From GCA-2737725 sp033763995 (lineage in GTDB: Bacteria > Pseudomonadota > Alphaproteobacteria > Rhodospirillales > Rhodospirillaceae), in the NCBI GenBank assembly GCA_033763995.1, contig JANRJL010000008.1:124001-188000 (forward strand): a stretch of DNA of 64,000 bases, given 5' to 3'. Positions 23,731 to 32,388 of the stretch are shown one piece after another. The position numbers were made by a program, and so were the translations under genes. Positions within the stretch are counted from its first letter, which is position 1. Every line of letters starts with the position of its first letter. The notes under the pieces were generated by a model. It had not been told where the DNA came from. It ran no database searches and saw only the letters and a program-made list of their open reading frames with translations.

Positions 23731-25239
23731 TTAATTCGCGACGTCGAGCTTATGGTACTGGATGATGTCGTTCCACGGCTCCCAGGCCGTGATCCGCTGG
23801 CCGAGCGCATCGAGCCCCAGCACCGGGAACAGCAGCAGGCTTTGCGCGGTGGCGTGGTAATGGCGCAGCACCTCGCGCGTCATGGCGGTTCGTTTTTCGA
23901 GGTCGGGTTCGATCCCGGCGGCGTCGATCACCGCTTGAATCGCGCGGTCGCAAAACCACGGCGCCGGCCAATCGCACGAATGGGCCGAGCGGTAAAAGCT
24001 GCGCAGCGCATCGAGCGAACTGATGGGATAATCGGCCAGCAACGCCTCGCCGCGCCACCCGCCTTGGGTGTAATACCGCGCGAACGTGGCATAACTGATG
24101 GGCAGCACGCTCATCTTCACGCCGATCTTGCCCAAGTCCGAGGCGATCTGCTGCATGATCGCCCCGTCGCTGGGCAAGGTGCCCGACGGAAACTCGTAAG
24201 TGAATTCAAAGCCGTTGGCATAGCCGGCCTCGGCCAGCAGCGCTTTGGCCTTGTCGGGGTCGTAGGGGTAGGCCTTGAGATCGGGGTCATAGCCCAAGGC
24301 TTCGGGGATGGTCGCCTGGCTCGCGGGCGCCACCAAGCCGCCCCACAACGTGTCGGTGATGGCCTGGCGGTTCACGCCATAATTGACGGCTTGGCGTACG
24401 CGTTCGTCGCGGAACGGCGAGCCCTCTTTCAGCGTTTGCAAGGCAATGGCCAGCACGCGCATGGCGCGGCGCTGGTGGGCGCGCAAGCCCGCCGCCTCCA
24501 GCACCGGCACTTGCGCGGGGTCGATGGCGATGGCCGCGTCGATGCGCCCGGTTAACAGAGCCTGCACACGCGTGGTGGGCTCGGGCAGGGGGATGAACTC
24601 GATCTTGTCCACCTTTGGCGCTCGCCAGGACGTGGGGTTCGCGCGCATGACGATCTTGCTGGCGTTCCATTCCTCCGCCACGAAGGGCCCCGAGCCCATG
24701 GGCGCGGCGATCAATCCCTCGAAGCCGACCTTTTTCAGGTGCGCCGGCGCCGTGATGGGCGTGATGTAGAGATGGCGCGGCAGCACGGCGTTGGGCTCGG
24801 CCAACTTGAGCACCAGCGTGTGAGTGTCTTCCACCTCGATGCCGGCCAAGCGGCGCGCCTCGCGCGAGGACACGCCCGAACTGGCCGCCGAGGAATCCGC
24901 CCGGATCATGTCCAGCACGGCCTTCACGCCCGCCGCGTCCAGGCGCTCGCCGTTGGCGAACACCACGTCGCGGCGCAAATGGAACACCCAGGTCAGCGGA
25001 TCGCGCATCTCCCAGCGCTCGGCCAGCTGGGGCTGCACTTGGCCGTCGTTGTCGATCAGCACCAGGCGGTCGTACATCGTCGGCAGCACGAAATTCGCCG
25101 TTGCCCCCGCCACGCCGTAGGGGTTGCCGCGCTCGGGCGGCATGGCGGTCAAGCCGATGCGCGCGACTGTCTCGGCGGCCGCGGGCAGGGCCGCCACCGC
25201 CGCAAGTCCGAACGCGAAAACGGCAAACGCGCGAATCAT
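23731..25239 (-). CDS. ABC transporter substrate-binding protein, family 5 (SBP_bac_5)
   Basis: A 502-residue periplasmic solute-binding protein of the peptide/nickel/opine class. Residues 1-22 are a Sec signal peptide ending LPAAAE. The family signature is visible in MYDRLVLIDNDGQVQPQLAERWEM, VFHLRRDVVFANGERLDAAGV and later RVRQAVNYGVNRQAI, with Tyr/Pro-rich EALGYDPDLKAYPYDPDKAKALLAEAGY. No permease or ATPase gene is near, so it must use a transporter encoded elsewhere or be an orphan. It probably forms a unit with the downstream MBL hydrolase. The start at 25239 places the signal peptide at the N-terminus. Confidence 0.88.
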   Translation of the reverse strand: MIRAFAVFAFGLAAVAALPAAAETVARIGLTAMPPERGNPYGVAGATANFVLPTMYDRLVLIDNDGQVQPQLAERWEMRDPLTWVFHLRRDVVFANGERLDAAGVKAVLDMIRADSSAASSGVSSREARRLAGIEVEDTHTLVLKLAEPNAVLPRHLYITPITAPAHLKKVGFEGLIAAPMGSGPFVAEEWNASKIVMRANPTSWRAPKVDKIEFIPLPEPTTRVQALLTGRIDAAIAIDPAQVPVLEAAGLRAHQRRAMRVLAIALQTLKEGSPFRDERVRQAVNYGVNRQAITDTLWGGLVAPASQATIPEALGYDPDLKAYPYDPDKAKALLAEAGYANGFEFTYEFPSGTLPSDGAIMQQIASDLGKIGVKMSVLPISYATFARYYTQGGWRGEALLADYPISSLDALRSFYRSAHSCDWPAPWFCDRAIQAVIDAAGIEPDLEKRTAMTREVLRHYHATAQSLLLFPVLGLDALGQRITAWEPWNDIIQYHKLDVAN

Positions 25240-25327
25240 AGCGCGCAGGTTATCGGCCCCCGCGCGCGCCGCCAACCGCAGTTGGCGTGCCCGACTTACT
25301 TTTTTTCTTCTTGGCCTTGCGGGTCGG

Positions 25328-25888
25328 CTATTTCTTCTTGCGCCGCTTCGCGGCGACACCGAGTTCTTCCAGCAGGTTCGCCAGATCGTCGGCGTGCTCT
25401 TCTTCCATCTTCAGAATGTCTTCGATCATGCGCCGGGTGGTGACGTCGTCGCTGCCCAGCCAGCGAATGATGTCGCCGTAGGTCTCGATGGCGATGCGCT
25501 CGGCCACCAGGTCCTCGGTGATCATCTCCTCCAGGGTGTCGCCCTCGGTGTACTCGGCGTGGGAGCGCGTCGCCAGCCCCACCGGGTTGAAATTGGGCAC
25601 GCCGCCCAATTGGGTGATGCGCTGGGCCACCCAATCGGCGTGCATCTGCTCCTCGTTGGCGTGGGTCAGGAACTCCGCCGCCACGGGCTGGGCGTTGATG
25701 CCCTTGGCCATGAAGTGGTGGTTCTTGTAACGCAACACGCAGACGATCTCGGTCGCCAGCACTTCGTTGAGCACCTCGATCACCTTTTTCACGTCGGCGC
25801 GGTAGGCGCCCGTGACCGCGCCGTCCATCATCTTGGCCCGGGCGCGCTTGCGGATGTTTTCGAGGTCGGATTTGAAGGCTTGTTTCAT
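25328..25888 (-). CDS. Ferritin-like (bacterioferritin-type) di-iron protein
   Basis: A 186-residue four-helix ferritin-like protein. Di-iron ligand motifs are visible as LATEIVCVLRYKNHHF (Glu on helix 1), the ExxH of HANEEQMHADW, the Glu of ITEDLVAERIAIETY and the second ExxH in MEEEHADDL. Such proteins store iron or oxidise it with peroxide; the sequence resembles the Bfr/Dps-like DUF group rather than haem bacterioferritin. The C-terminus is a lysine-rich AAKRRKKK tail that could bind nucleic acid. A good AGGAG precedes the ATG. It lies upstream of the SBP gene, with 88 bases between. Confidence 0.8.
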   Translation of the reverse strand: MKQAFKSDLENIRKRARAKMMDGAVTGAYRADVKKVIEVLNEVLATEIVCVLRYKNHHFMAKGINAQPVAAEFLTHANEEQMHADWVAQRITQLGGVPNFNPVGLATRSHAEYTEGDTLEEMITEDLVAERIAIETYGDIIRWLGSDDVTTRRMIEDILKMEEEHADDLANLLEELGVAAKRRKKK

Positions 25889-25979
25889 GTGCTAATCTCC
25901 TGGAGGCGCCATATATTGGAAATACTCTAATCTATGGCAAGCGACAATTGAACGAGCGAACAGCTTAGCCGAGGCCGCG

Positions 25980-26645
25980 ATGATCCCGCATGATATTATG
26001 GTTTTCGCCCACGTCATCCTGTTCGTCTATTGGCTGGGGCCCGACTGGGGCGTGTGGGTGACCTCGCACTACATCGCCAAGCCGGGCCTGCCCATCGACG
26101 AGCGCCGCCGCTTTCTAGCCGCCATGCTGAAGATCGACCTGCTGCCGCGCAGCTGCCTGATCCTGCTGCTGCCCGTGGGTCTGCAACTCGCCGCCAATCT
26201 GGAATTGTCGCCGCTCACCGGCGGCGCACTGCAAGCGGTATGGGTCGGCGCCATCGCCTGGCTGATCGTCTCGTGGCTGGTGTATTTGCGCAAAGGGCCG
26301 CTTGCGGGCGAGCTGCTCCGGCGCGTCGACAACGGCCTGCGCTATATCGTGGCACCGGTCATGATCGGCGCGGGCGCCTATTCGCTCGCCACGGGCGCGT
26401 GGTTCGGCAGTTCGTGGCTGGGCCTCAAGGTCTTGATGTTCGGCGTGATCGTGGCCCTGGGGCTGATCCTGCGCCGCTTCGTCGCCGTGTGGATCACGGG
26501 CTTTCAACGCCTCGCCGCCGAAGGGCCCAGCGCCGAGATCGACGCCATGTTCACCGGCGCGCTCGAGCGGTCCAAGCGCGTGGTCTACGTGTTCTGGGGC
26601 GCCTCGGCGCTGATGGCGTTTTTGGGGGTGGTCAAGCCATTCTGA
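25980..26645 (+). CDS. Hypothetical integral membrane protein
   Basis: A 221-residue protein with about five hydrophobic segments: residues 5-25, 55-75, 85-103, 125-148, 152-170 and a last one at the C-terminus. Short charged loops such as GLPIDERRRFLA lie between them. I cannot place it in a named family with confidence; the arrangement with His residues near the first and second helices recalls CopD/DUF2269-like proteins, but this is weak. The stop codon lies inside a tRNA-derived sequence, so the natural C-terminus may have been altered when that sequence arrived. Confidence 0.6.
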   Translation: MIPHDIMVFAHVILFVYWLGPDWGVWVTSHYIAKPGLPIDERRRFLAAMLKIDLLPRSCLILLLPVGLQLAANLELSPLTGGALQAVWVGAIAWLIVSWLVYLRKGPLAGELLRRVDNGLRYIVAPVMIGAGAYSLATGAWFGSSWLGLKVLMFGVIVALGLILRRFVAVWITGFQRLAAEGPSAEIDAMFTGALERSKRVVYVFWGASALMAFLGVVKPF

Positions 26646-26690
26646 CTACGGATCAGAAGGTTGGGAGTCCGAATCTCTTCGGCGCCGCCA
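26641..26690 (+). pseudogene. Decayed 3' portion of a tRNA-Arg(ACG) gene, possible attachment site
   Basis: TCTGA-CTACGGA-TCAGA is a perfect five-pair anticodon stem with loop CT-ACG-GA, then a five-base variable region, a T arm GGGAG-TCCGAAT-CTCTT (two G-U pairs, loop TCC instead of TTC) and an acceptor-like end CGGCGCC-GCCA. The 5' half of a tRNA is missing; instead the membrane-protein gene ends within the anticodon stem. Such 3' tRNA fragments are left where integrases insert into tRNA genes. No integrase is visible in the window. Confidence 0.6.
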
Positions 26691-26766
26691 TATTTTCATG
26701 CTGAGAATCGCGCGGCTCTCGGTTGCGCGGGGTGCCGTGCCCCGGTTGTCCCCATTATTGCTTCGA

Positions 26767-27072
26767 TCAGCCGCCGGCCGTTGACTCGAACAAGCCCTCC
26801 AGCCGCCGCGCGCCATGGACGATGCGCACGATTTCGGTATCCGCGCCTTTCACGCGGTAGAGGATGATGTAGTCGTCCGCGACCAACATCCTGGCCTCCG
26901 GCGCGATCTCGGGTCGCGCGGTTCCAAGAAAAGGATGCGCGGCTAAGTCCCGGCATCGGGCGACGATTCGATCGATCAAGCGGTCGGCGGCGCCGGGATT
27001 ATCCAAGGCTACGTGGAGCCAGATGTCGTCCAGGTCGGCGCCCGCGCGCGGTGTTTGGGTGACGCGCCCCAT
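26767..27072 (-). CDS. ParE-type toxin
   Basis: A 101-residue RelE/ParE-fold toxin. The family pattern is clear: ADLDDIWLHVALDNPGAADRLIDRIVARC, LAAHPFLGTARPEIAP, then MLVADDYIILYRV and VRIVHGARRLEGLF. ParE toxins act on DNA gyrase rather than mRNA. The gene follows its parD partner after six bases, in the usual antitoxin-first order. The region lies directly next to the tRNA remnant, consistent with an acquired segment. Confidence 0.82.
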   Translation of the reverse strand: MGRVTQTPRAGADLDDIWLHVALDNPGAADRLIDRIVARCRDLAAHPFLGTARPEIAPEARMLVADDYIILYRVKGADTEIVRIVHGARRLEGLFESTAGG

Positions 27073-27078
27073 GCTGGG

Positions 27079-27351
27079 TCAGCGGCTTATGTTTCGCAGG
27101 CGCGCCCGCCCCCGGTGCTTGATGTCTGTTGCGCTGAGGGGGGCGCCGTCGCCGCTTTCCACTCCCTCCCGCCATAGACGGCGTAACTCGCCGACCGCGG
27201 CGGCCCGGTCCCGGCGCATCTGCTTCCAGGTTCGCAGTGCATCACGGATGACTTCACTCGTCGAGGCGTACTCTCCGGTGGAAATGGCTTTTTGGATATC
27301 GGTGGCGAACTCCGGGGTCAGCGCGATGCTCAGTTTTTTCACGGCCGTCAT
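27079..27351 (-). CDS. ParD-type antitoxin
   Basis: A 90-residue ribbon-helix-helix protein: KKLSIALTPEFATDIQKAISTGEYASTSEVIRDALRTWK is the classic ParD/CopG-like DNA-binding half, and the rest is a charged helix that would wrap the toxin. It neutralises the downstream ParE and represses the operon. AAGGAG stands at correct distance before the ATG, and a two-half-site operator lies 15 bases upstream. Confidence 0.82.
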   Translation of the reverse strand: MTAVKKLSIALTPEFATDIQKAISTGEYASTSEVIRDALRTWKQMRRDRAAAVGELRRLWREGVESGDGAPLSATDIKHRGRARLRNISR

Positions 27352-27365
27352 GGCGATCTCCTTGA

Positions 27366-27382
27366 GTATGACCTAGTAATAC
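27366..27382. promoter_or_regulatory. Operator-like inverted half-sites upstream of parD
   Basis: GTATGAC and GTAATAC flank CTA; read on the two strands both half-sites fit GTATKAC. The position, between the probable promoter and the parD ribosome-binding site, is where a ParD dimer would autoregulate. Confidence 0.4.
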
Positions 27383-27481
27383 CACATCAAAAGCGCGATG
27401 TCTTGGGAAGCATCGCGGTTTCTTGACTTGAGGTGCAGGGGGTCGTTCCGAGGTTTCAAAGCGTGCGCAACTTAGCTCTTG

Positions 27482-28444
27482 TCACTTCCCATCTAGAAAC
27501 GCATTGGCCTCGTTCGCATAGGCGCGCAGTTCGGCCTCGGGCACCTCGATGACGTCGCCCGAGAACTTCGGGTCCCACGCCTTGGCGCCGGGCAGCAGCT
27601 TGGCGCCGTCGGCCCCGGCCAGCACCGGTACCTTGAGCGCGACGAATTTCTCGGCGATGGGATAACGCCAGTAGGCGTCGAAGGCCATGTACTGCGTCGT
27701 GGCCATTTTCACCTGCTCGGTGAAGGTGATATGCATGATCTCAGGCGCCGGCAAGCCGCGCCCGCGCAGATTCTTGGCGTCGTGCTGAAACCACGGCACG
27801 TAGGTGTAAAGGTCCTTGAGGCGGCTCCATAAAAAAGTGACGTACATGCCGCTTTGATCGGGCACGACCTTGGGGCCGTGATACTTGGTGAACTGCTCCA
27901 GCAGTTCGCCCTGCATGATGTTGAGCCGATTGATGACGAGGTGTTTGACGCGGCGCGGCTGCTGGTGTGCCATCTCCACGGCGATGTAGCCGCCGAGCGA
28001 CGAGCCCATGAGGTCGAAGTCCTTCAGGCCCACGGCATCGGCGAAGCGCAGCGCCGCATCGGCAAAGTAATCGAGGTCGGGTTCCCGACCGTCTTTCAAC
28101 TGCGGCGGCGAGGAATCGCCCATGCCCATGATGTCGGGCGCATAGACGGGCCGCGTTTCCGCGAATACATCCAGCAGCGGCACTTGCACGCGCGCGGTCT
28201 GGGGCCCGGGGTGCATATACAGTAGCGGCGTCTTGCGACTGTTTTTGGGGCCGCCCTGCCAATAATGCACCTGGCCCTCGGCGATGTCGGCGAAGCGGCG
28301 TTTCATGATCTTGGGCTGGTGCGCGAGCCAGGGTTTCATCTCGGCGCGCTTGGCCCCGCCGTCCGGAATGGTCGGCGGCGGCGTTTGCGCCAAGGCCGGC
28401 AGCGCCAAACCCGCCAGCACGAGAATCACACCCAGGCGTTTCAT
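27482..28444 (-). CDS. Secreted alpha/beta hydrolase-fold protein
   Basis: A 320-residue alpha/beta hydrolase with a Sec signal peptide (1-20, ending ALA). The nucleophile elbow is GSSLGGY, and the oxyanion region HPGP with MGMGDSSPP is present as in epoxide-hydrolase/lipase-like enzymes. The usual C-terminal catalytic histidine (G-H before the last helix) is not obvious: that stretch reads VIEVPEAELRAYA. Activity is therefore doubtful or uses a different residue. GGAGG lies ten bases before the ATG at 28444, which is preferred to an earlier one at 28486. It is divergent from a Rieske oxygenase gene by 179 bases, suggesting a shared degradation pathway. Confidence 0.75.
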   Translation of the reverse strand: MKRLGVILVLAGLALPALAQTPPPTIPDGGAKRAEMKPWLAHQPKIMKRRFADIAEGQVHYWQGGPKNSRKTPLLYMHPGPQTARVQVPLLDVFAETRPVYAPDIMGMGDSSPPQLKDGREPDLDYFADAALRFADAVGLKDFDLMGSSLGGYIAVEMAHQQPRRVKHLVINRLNIMQGELLEQFTKYHGPKVVPDQSGMYVTFLWSRLKDLYTYVPWFQHDAKNLRGRGLPAPEIMHITFTEQVKMATTQYMAFDAYWRYPIAEKFVALKVPVLAGADGAKLLPGAKAWDPKFSGDVIEVPEAELRAYANEANAFLDGK

Positions 28445-28623
28445 GATGACCTCCTTCACCGCGGCTGTGCCGCTCATAGCACGCAATTCCGCAGTCTAGC
28501 TTGCGCCGATGGGCTCTCGCAAAAGGTCATAAAGATATGATATTTTTGCGCCGGGGTTGATCTTGCCGCGCGGCCCAGCCGTATACCGTGCGGGTGTCCA
28601 TCAGCGGGTCCGGAGAGACGTCG

Positions 28624-29787
28624 ATGCTGCTCAACAATTGGTATGTGGCCGCACGCACGGCCGAGATCGGCGCCACACCCTTCAAGTCGCGCATGCTGGG
28701 CCTCGACTTCGTGCTGTTCCGCGATTCGGCGGGCAAAATTCACTGCCTGAGCGACGTGTGCTGCCATCGCGGCGGCGCGCTGCATCGTGGGGCTTTGCAC
28801 TTGGGCGGTCCCCAGGGCGATTGCATCGCCTGCCCCTACCACGGGTGGGAGTTCAACACCCAAGGAGCCTGCACCAAGATCCCCGCCATGGGCGACGAGA
28901 TCGCCATCCCCAAGCGCGCGCGCATCGACACTTACCCCGTGCAGGAGAAGATGGGCATGGTGTGGGTGTTCCTGGGCGACGAGGACGCCCAAGACCGCCC
29001 GGCGATTCCCGGCTGGTACGAGCCGTTCCTCAATTCGCCCGACTGGCGCGTGGTGACTTACGACTACGTCTATACCGACGTGAATTGGGTGCGGCTGGGC
29101 GAGAATTCGGTGGACACGTCGCACCCGGCCTTCGTGCACAAGGCCTTCGGAAATAGGTTGAGCCCCAAGGCCAACATCGTGCCCATCACCGACACGCCCC
29201 ATGGCGCCACCGTGACCCGCGTGCGCGCCGCACCCCCGATCGCGCAAAAGTCGGGCGCCATGCAGAAGATTCTGCCCACCGATCGCAAGACCACGCGGGT
29301 GACCTTGGAGTTCTCCATGGTGGGCATCACCGAGATGCTCTACCAGGAAATGACCACCGAGATTTCCCAGGTGCTGTTCTCGGCGCGCACGCCCATCGAC
29401 GAGTTCAACACGAAAAGTTACGGCTTCCAGGCGCGCAACTTCCTGATGGAGCCCGAGCAGGACGCCGAGCGCATCAAGGGCCTTTATCAGGCCATCGAGG
29501 AAGACCACAACATCGTGCGCTTCGTGAAACCGAAGTTGACCCCCAAGTCCACCACCGAGGAATTCCTCATCGAGGCCGACGGCATGGAGCTGACCTACCG
29601 GCGCAAGGTGCAGGAATGGGCGCGCACGCGCGGCGCGCTCGACAGCGAGGCCTACGCCCAGGCCGCGCGGGACAAGATCATGGTGATCCCGTCGCCCGCC
29701 CGCAAAGCCGACCCCAAGGGCTGGGTCCACAAGACCGTGCCGCTGCAGCCCATCGCGGCCGCCGCCGAAGCCGTCGCGGCGGAATAG
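28624..29787 (+). CDS. Rieske non-haem iron oxygenase, alpha subunit type
   Basis: A 387-residue ring-hydroxylating oxygenase. The Rieske [2Fe-2S] ligands are Cys46-x-His48 (CCHRG) and Cys70-x-x-His73 (CPYHG). The mononuclear iron site is in ENSVDTSHPAFVH (about 160-172), with the two His and the bridging Asp. It resembles the demethylase/vanillate-monooxygenase-like subgroup that acts as a homotrimer with a separate reductase; no reductase is nearby. The ATG at 28624 has GGAGAG upstream and starts the conserved LLNNWYVAA motif. The substrate is probably an aromatic ether or steroid-like compound, but that is not readable. Confidence 0.9.
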   Translation: MLLNNWYVAARTAEIGATPFKSRMLGLDFVLFRDSAGKIHCLSDVCCHRGGALHRGALHLGGPQGDCIACPYHGWEFNTQGACTKIPAMGDEIAIPKRARIDTYPVQEKMGMVWVFLGDEDAQDRPAIPGWYEPFLNSPDWRVVTYDYVYTDVNWVRLGENSVDTSHPAFVHKAFGNRLSPKANIVPITDTPHGATVTRVRAAPPIAQKSGAMQKILPTDRKTTRVTLEFSMVGITEMLYQEMTTEISQVLFSARTPIDEFNTKSYGFQARNFLMEPEQDAERIKGLYQAIEEDHNIVRFVKPKLTPKSTTEEFLIEADGMELTYRRKVQEWARTRGALDSEAYAQAARDKIMVIPSPARKADPKGWVHKTVPLQPIAAAAEAVAAE

Positions 29788-29798
29788 CCGGATCGCTC

Positions 29799-30323
29799 AT
29801 GGTGAGATTTATTCCGACGGCACTTGCCGCCGCGCTGTGTGTTGCGCTGGCAGCCACAGCCTTGGCCGCGCCGGGCGACAGGATTCCCCAGGCCAAGGTC
29901 GAGACGCTCAACAAAACCAAGATCGTCGTGCCCGACGGATTCACGGCCGAGAAGAATGTCCTGCTGTTCAGTTTCGGCCGCGACATGCAGGACGCGGTGG
30001 ATGCCTGGGACGCGGCGCTCACGCCCGACCGCGACGGCACGCAGGTCCAGGTCTATAACATGCCGCTGATCCCCAATCCCGGCGCCCTGGTGCGCGGGTT
30101 CATCTCGGGCGGCATGCGCGGCATCTACAAGGACAAGGCCGTGCGCGACCGCGTCATCGTCATGTACGTGGAAGAGAAAGACTACTTTCCCGCCTTGGGC
30201 GTCGCCGACAGGACCGCGCCCCTCATCGTCGTCACCGACCAGGCCGGCATCGAAATCGGCCGCGTTCAATCGACTTTGAACGATACCGCCGTGGCCGAAG
30301 TGCGGGCACTGATCGCAAAGTAA
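29799..30323 (+). CDS. Small exported protein, possibly thioredoxin-fold without CxxC
   Basis: A 174-residue protein with a clear Sec signal peptide (1-23, ending ALA-AP). The mature part, with KNVLLFSFGRDMQDAVDAWDAAL and the closing APLIVVTDQAGIEIGRVQSTL, has the strand-helix rhythm of peroxiredoxin/YtfJ-like proteins but contains no cysteine pair. I do not assign a function. It starts eleven bases after the Rieske gene and is probably co-transcribed, so it may help the oxygenase pathway in the periplasm. Confidence 0.6.
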   Translation: MVRFIPTALAAALCVALAATALAAPGDRIPQAKVETLNKTKIVVPDGFTAEKNVLLFSFGRDMQDAVDAWDAALTPDRDGTQVQVYNMPLIPNPGALVRGFISGGMRGIYKDKAVRDRVIVMYVEEKDYFPALGVADRTAPLIVVTDQAGIEIGRVQSTLNDTAVAEVRALIAK

Positions 30324-30389
30324 ACCGGCCCCGGCGCTTCTCCTGTAGAACGCCTGTTCGCTTCGCGCTCGTTCATTAAAGGTCGATGC

Positions 30390-31592
30390 ATGTTCGCCCT
30401 GTTCGCGGTGGTGTTTGTCGGGCTGCTGGGCGTCACGCTGGTCATCCCGCTGTTTCCGTTCTTTGCCTATCGCGTCGGCGCGGGGGCCGATTCCATCACC
30501 GCCATCATGGCGGTCTATGCCGCCGGGCAATTCATCGCGGCCCCCTTCTGGGGCAAGGTCAGCGACAGCATCGGGCGCAAGCCGGTGTTCCTCATCAGCA
30601 CCATCGGCGGCATTTTGTCCTACGTGATGCTGGGCTTCGCCGAGTCCATGGAAATGCTGCTGGCAAGCCGGGCCATCGGCGGCCTCATGGCCGGCAACGT
30701 CGCGGTGGCCTTTGCCAGCATGTCGGACCTCACCAGCGACCAGAACCGCGCCAAGGGCATGGGCTTGATCGGCGGCGCCTTCAACCTGGGCTTCATCGCC
30801 GGCCCCGCGCTTGGCGGCTTGCTCGCCGGCAACGATGCCGCCACGGCCAATCTGTTCCTGATCGCGCTGGTGGCCGGCGGCCTCAATGCCGTGGCGTTTT
30901 TCGCCACGCTGTTTTTTCTGCCCGAGACCCTGCCGCCCGAGAAGCGCAAGAAAGCCTTAGCGTTGGTCACACCGGCCCCGCACATCCCCGGAACACCGCT
31001 GGCGGGCGGCTTCAAGGGCATCTGGACCAAGCCCGCCTTGGCCATGCTGGTGGGCTTGAGCTTCGTTTACGTCGCCGCCGGGTCGATGCTCGACACCACC
31101 TTCGCGCTCTATGCCAACCAGGCGCTGGGCTACGGGCCGCGCGATATCGGTTTCTTGTTTTCCTACATGGGCGTCGTCGGCGGCATCGTGCAGATCGCCA
31201 CCATCGGCCCCCTGGTGAAACGTTTGGGTGATGCGCGCATCGTCAAGTTCGGCGTGCTGTTTTACGCCGCCGGGCTGGTGATTCTGATCGTCACCGAGGC
31301 GCTACCCCTGGTGCTGGTGGCCATGACCTGCGTGTCCATCGGCAACAGCCTGTTCATGCCGGGCACCTCCAGCCTGGTCTCGCGCCTCGCCCACGAGAGC
31401 GAGCGCGGCATGGTGCTGGGCGTCTATCAGGCCGCGAGCAACCTCGGCCGGGTGCTCACACCTTTGGTCTCGGGGCTGATCTTTGCCACGTTGGGTTCCC
31501 ACGCGCCCTTCGTCTTCGGCCTCGTCATGCTCATCCCGGCCTATGTGCTGATCGTCGGCATCGCCAAACGCGCGCCGGGCGGGCATCGCTGA
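30390..31592 (+). CDS. MFS transporter, DHA1 drug-efflux type
   Basis: A 400-residue major facilitator with 12 hydrophobic segments. Motif A is present as GKVSDSIGRKPV (55-66) and its second copy degenerately as GPLVKRLGDARI in the second half; the motif C region GGAFNLGFIAGPALGG (about 127-142) marks the proton-antiporter (TetA-like, DHA1) group. It likely exports a drug or metabolite in exchange for protons across the inner membrane. AAAGG precedes the ATG at 30390. It follows the exported-protein gene by 66 bases. Confidence 0.88.
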   Translation: MFALFAVVFVGLLGVTLVIPLFPFFAYRVGAGADSITAIMAVYAAGQFIAAPFWGKVSDSIGRKPVFLISTIGGILSYVMLGFAESMEMLLASRAIGGLMAGNVAVAFASMSDLTSDQNRAKGMGLIGGAFNLGFIAGPALGGLLAGNDAATANLFLIALVAGGLNAVAFFATLFFLPETLPPEKRKKALALVTPAPHIPGTPLAGGFKGIWTKPALAMLVGLSFVYVAAGSMLDTTFALYANQALGYGPRDIGFLFSYMGVVGGIVQIATIGPLVKRLGDARIVKFGVLFYAAGLVILIVTEALPLVLVAMTCVSIGNSLFMPGTSSLVSRLAHESERGMVLGVYQAASNLGRVLTPLVSGLIFATLGSHAPFVFGLVMLIPAYVLIVGIAKRAPGGHR

Positions 31593-31623
31593 GGCGAACG
31601 TGCCATAACGGTTCCCGAGCGCG

Positions 31624-32055
31624 CTAACTCGGCAGGGCGCGAAACGGGTCATGCACCTCGATATCGAACGTCGTGAAGTGCCTGACGTTACGCGTCAGGA
31701 GAACGAGATCGCGCGCCTTGGCCGTGGCCGCGATGGCCACATCGGGAAATCCGGGTGGGCGTCCCTTGGCCCGCGCGACGTCGGAAAACCGCCCGGCCAT
31801 GCGCGCCACGGCGACGTCGAAAGTCAGGACGCGTTCGGCATAAAGATGCAACAGCGTGTCCAGCCATTGCGTGAGCGCTGTGGCCTTGCGGCCGCTCCCG
31901 GTGCGGCGAAGTTTGGCAATGCCGGCTTCGATCTCGGCGATGGTCACGGTCGAGAGATAGAGCCGGGATGAGTTGCGGTCCATCCACGCGGCCAGATCGG
32001 GGGTGTCTTCGGCCCGCGCTCCGGCGGAAATGACGTTGGTATCGACGAGGTACAC
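31624..32055 (-). CDS. VapC-type PIN-domain toxin
   Basis: A 143-residue PIN-domain ribonuclease. Acidic active-site residues are visible: Asp4 in YLVDTNVIS, Glu in TIAEIEAG, Asp in the FPDVAIAATA block and Asp near the end. VapC toxins cleave tRNA or rRNA. The start is a GTG at 32055, 12 bases after the antitoxin stop, with the VYLVDTN opening of the family right at the start. Confidence 0.85.
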   Translation of the reverse strand: MYLVDTNVISAGARAEDTPDLAAWMDRNSSRLYLSTVTIAEIEAGIAKLRRTGSGRKATALTQWLDTLLHLYAERVLTFDVAVARMAGRFSDVARAKGRPPGFPDVAIAATAKARDLVLLTRNVRHFTTFDIEVHDPFRALPS

Positions 32056-32067
32056 GGCCGCGGCCGG

Positions 32068-32304
32068 TCAGAGGCCGGCGTCGCGCAATGGCGTCGTATC
32101 GCGCTCATCCTCCAACGGGGCGGGAAGTGCCATGAGCAGCCGACCGAAGGACGGGACCCGGGCCAGGCGCGACCACTCCCGGTAACTCAGCACCACGGCC
32201 TGTTGCTTGCCGTGGCGCGTGATGACGGACGGCTTGCCCTCGATGGCGGCGTCGACCACGGCGGACAATTGGGCCTTGGCATCGCGCAGCTGAATCTTTC
32301 GCAT
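32068..32304 (-). CDS. Phd/YefM-type antitoxin
   Basis: A 78-residue Phd/YefM protein: MRKIQLRDAKAQLSAVVDAAIEGKPSVITRHGKQQAVVLSY is textbook for the family. It neutralises the VapC toxin and represses the operon. ATGs exist at 32340 and 32319, but the first lies inside the operator, and the domain begins at the ATG at 32304, which is chosen. Confidence 0.85.
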   Translation of the reverse strand: MRKIQLRDAKAQLSAVVDAAIEGKPSVITRHGKQQAVVLSYREWSRLARVPSFGRLLMALPAPLEDERDTTPLRDAGL

Positions 32305-32321
32305 GGAGTCGCCTTTCATCA

Positions 32322-32369
32322 ATATAACTACAGTAGTCATATTATACTCGTGCGGCCTCGCTGATTCAA
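32322..32369 (-). promoter_or_regulatory. Sigma-70 promoter overlapped by an operator for vapBC
   Basis: On the minus strand TTGAAT (32369-32364), a 17-base spacer and TATAAT (32346-32341) form a near-consensus promoter. Directly downstream is ACTAC-A-GTAGT (32327-32337) inside a longer A/T-rich near-palindrome (32322-32345). A Phd-type repressor there would cover the transcription start, giving the usual autoregulation. Confidence 0.75.
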
Positions 32370-32388
32370 GCCGGGCGACACCGGCGCG

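Noticed and set aside
26641..26690. A functional tRNA-Arg gene
   Set aside because: The acceptor and D arms on the 5' side are missing and the T loop has lost the TTC start, so only a fragment is claimed.
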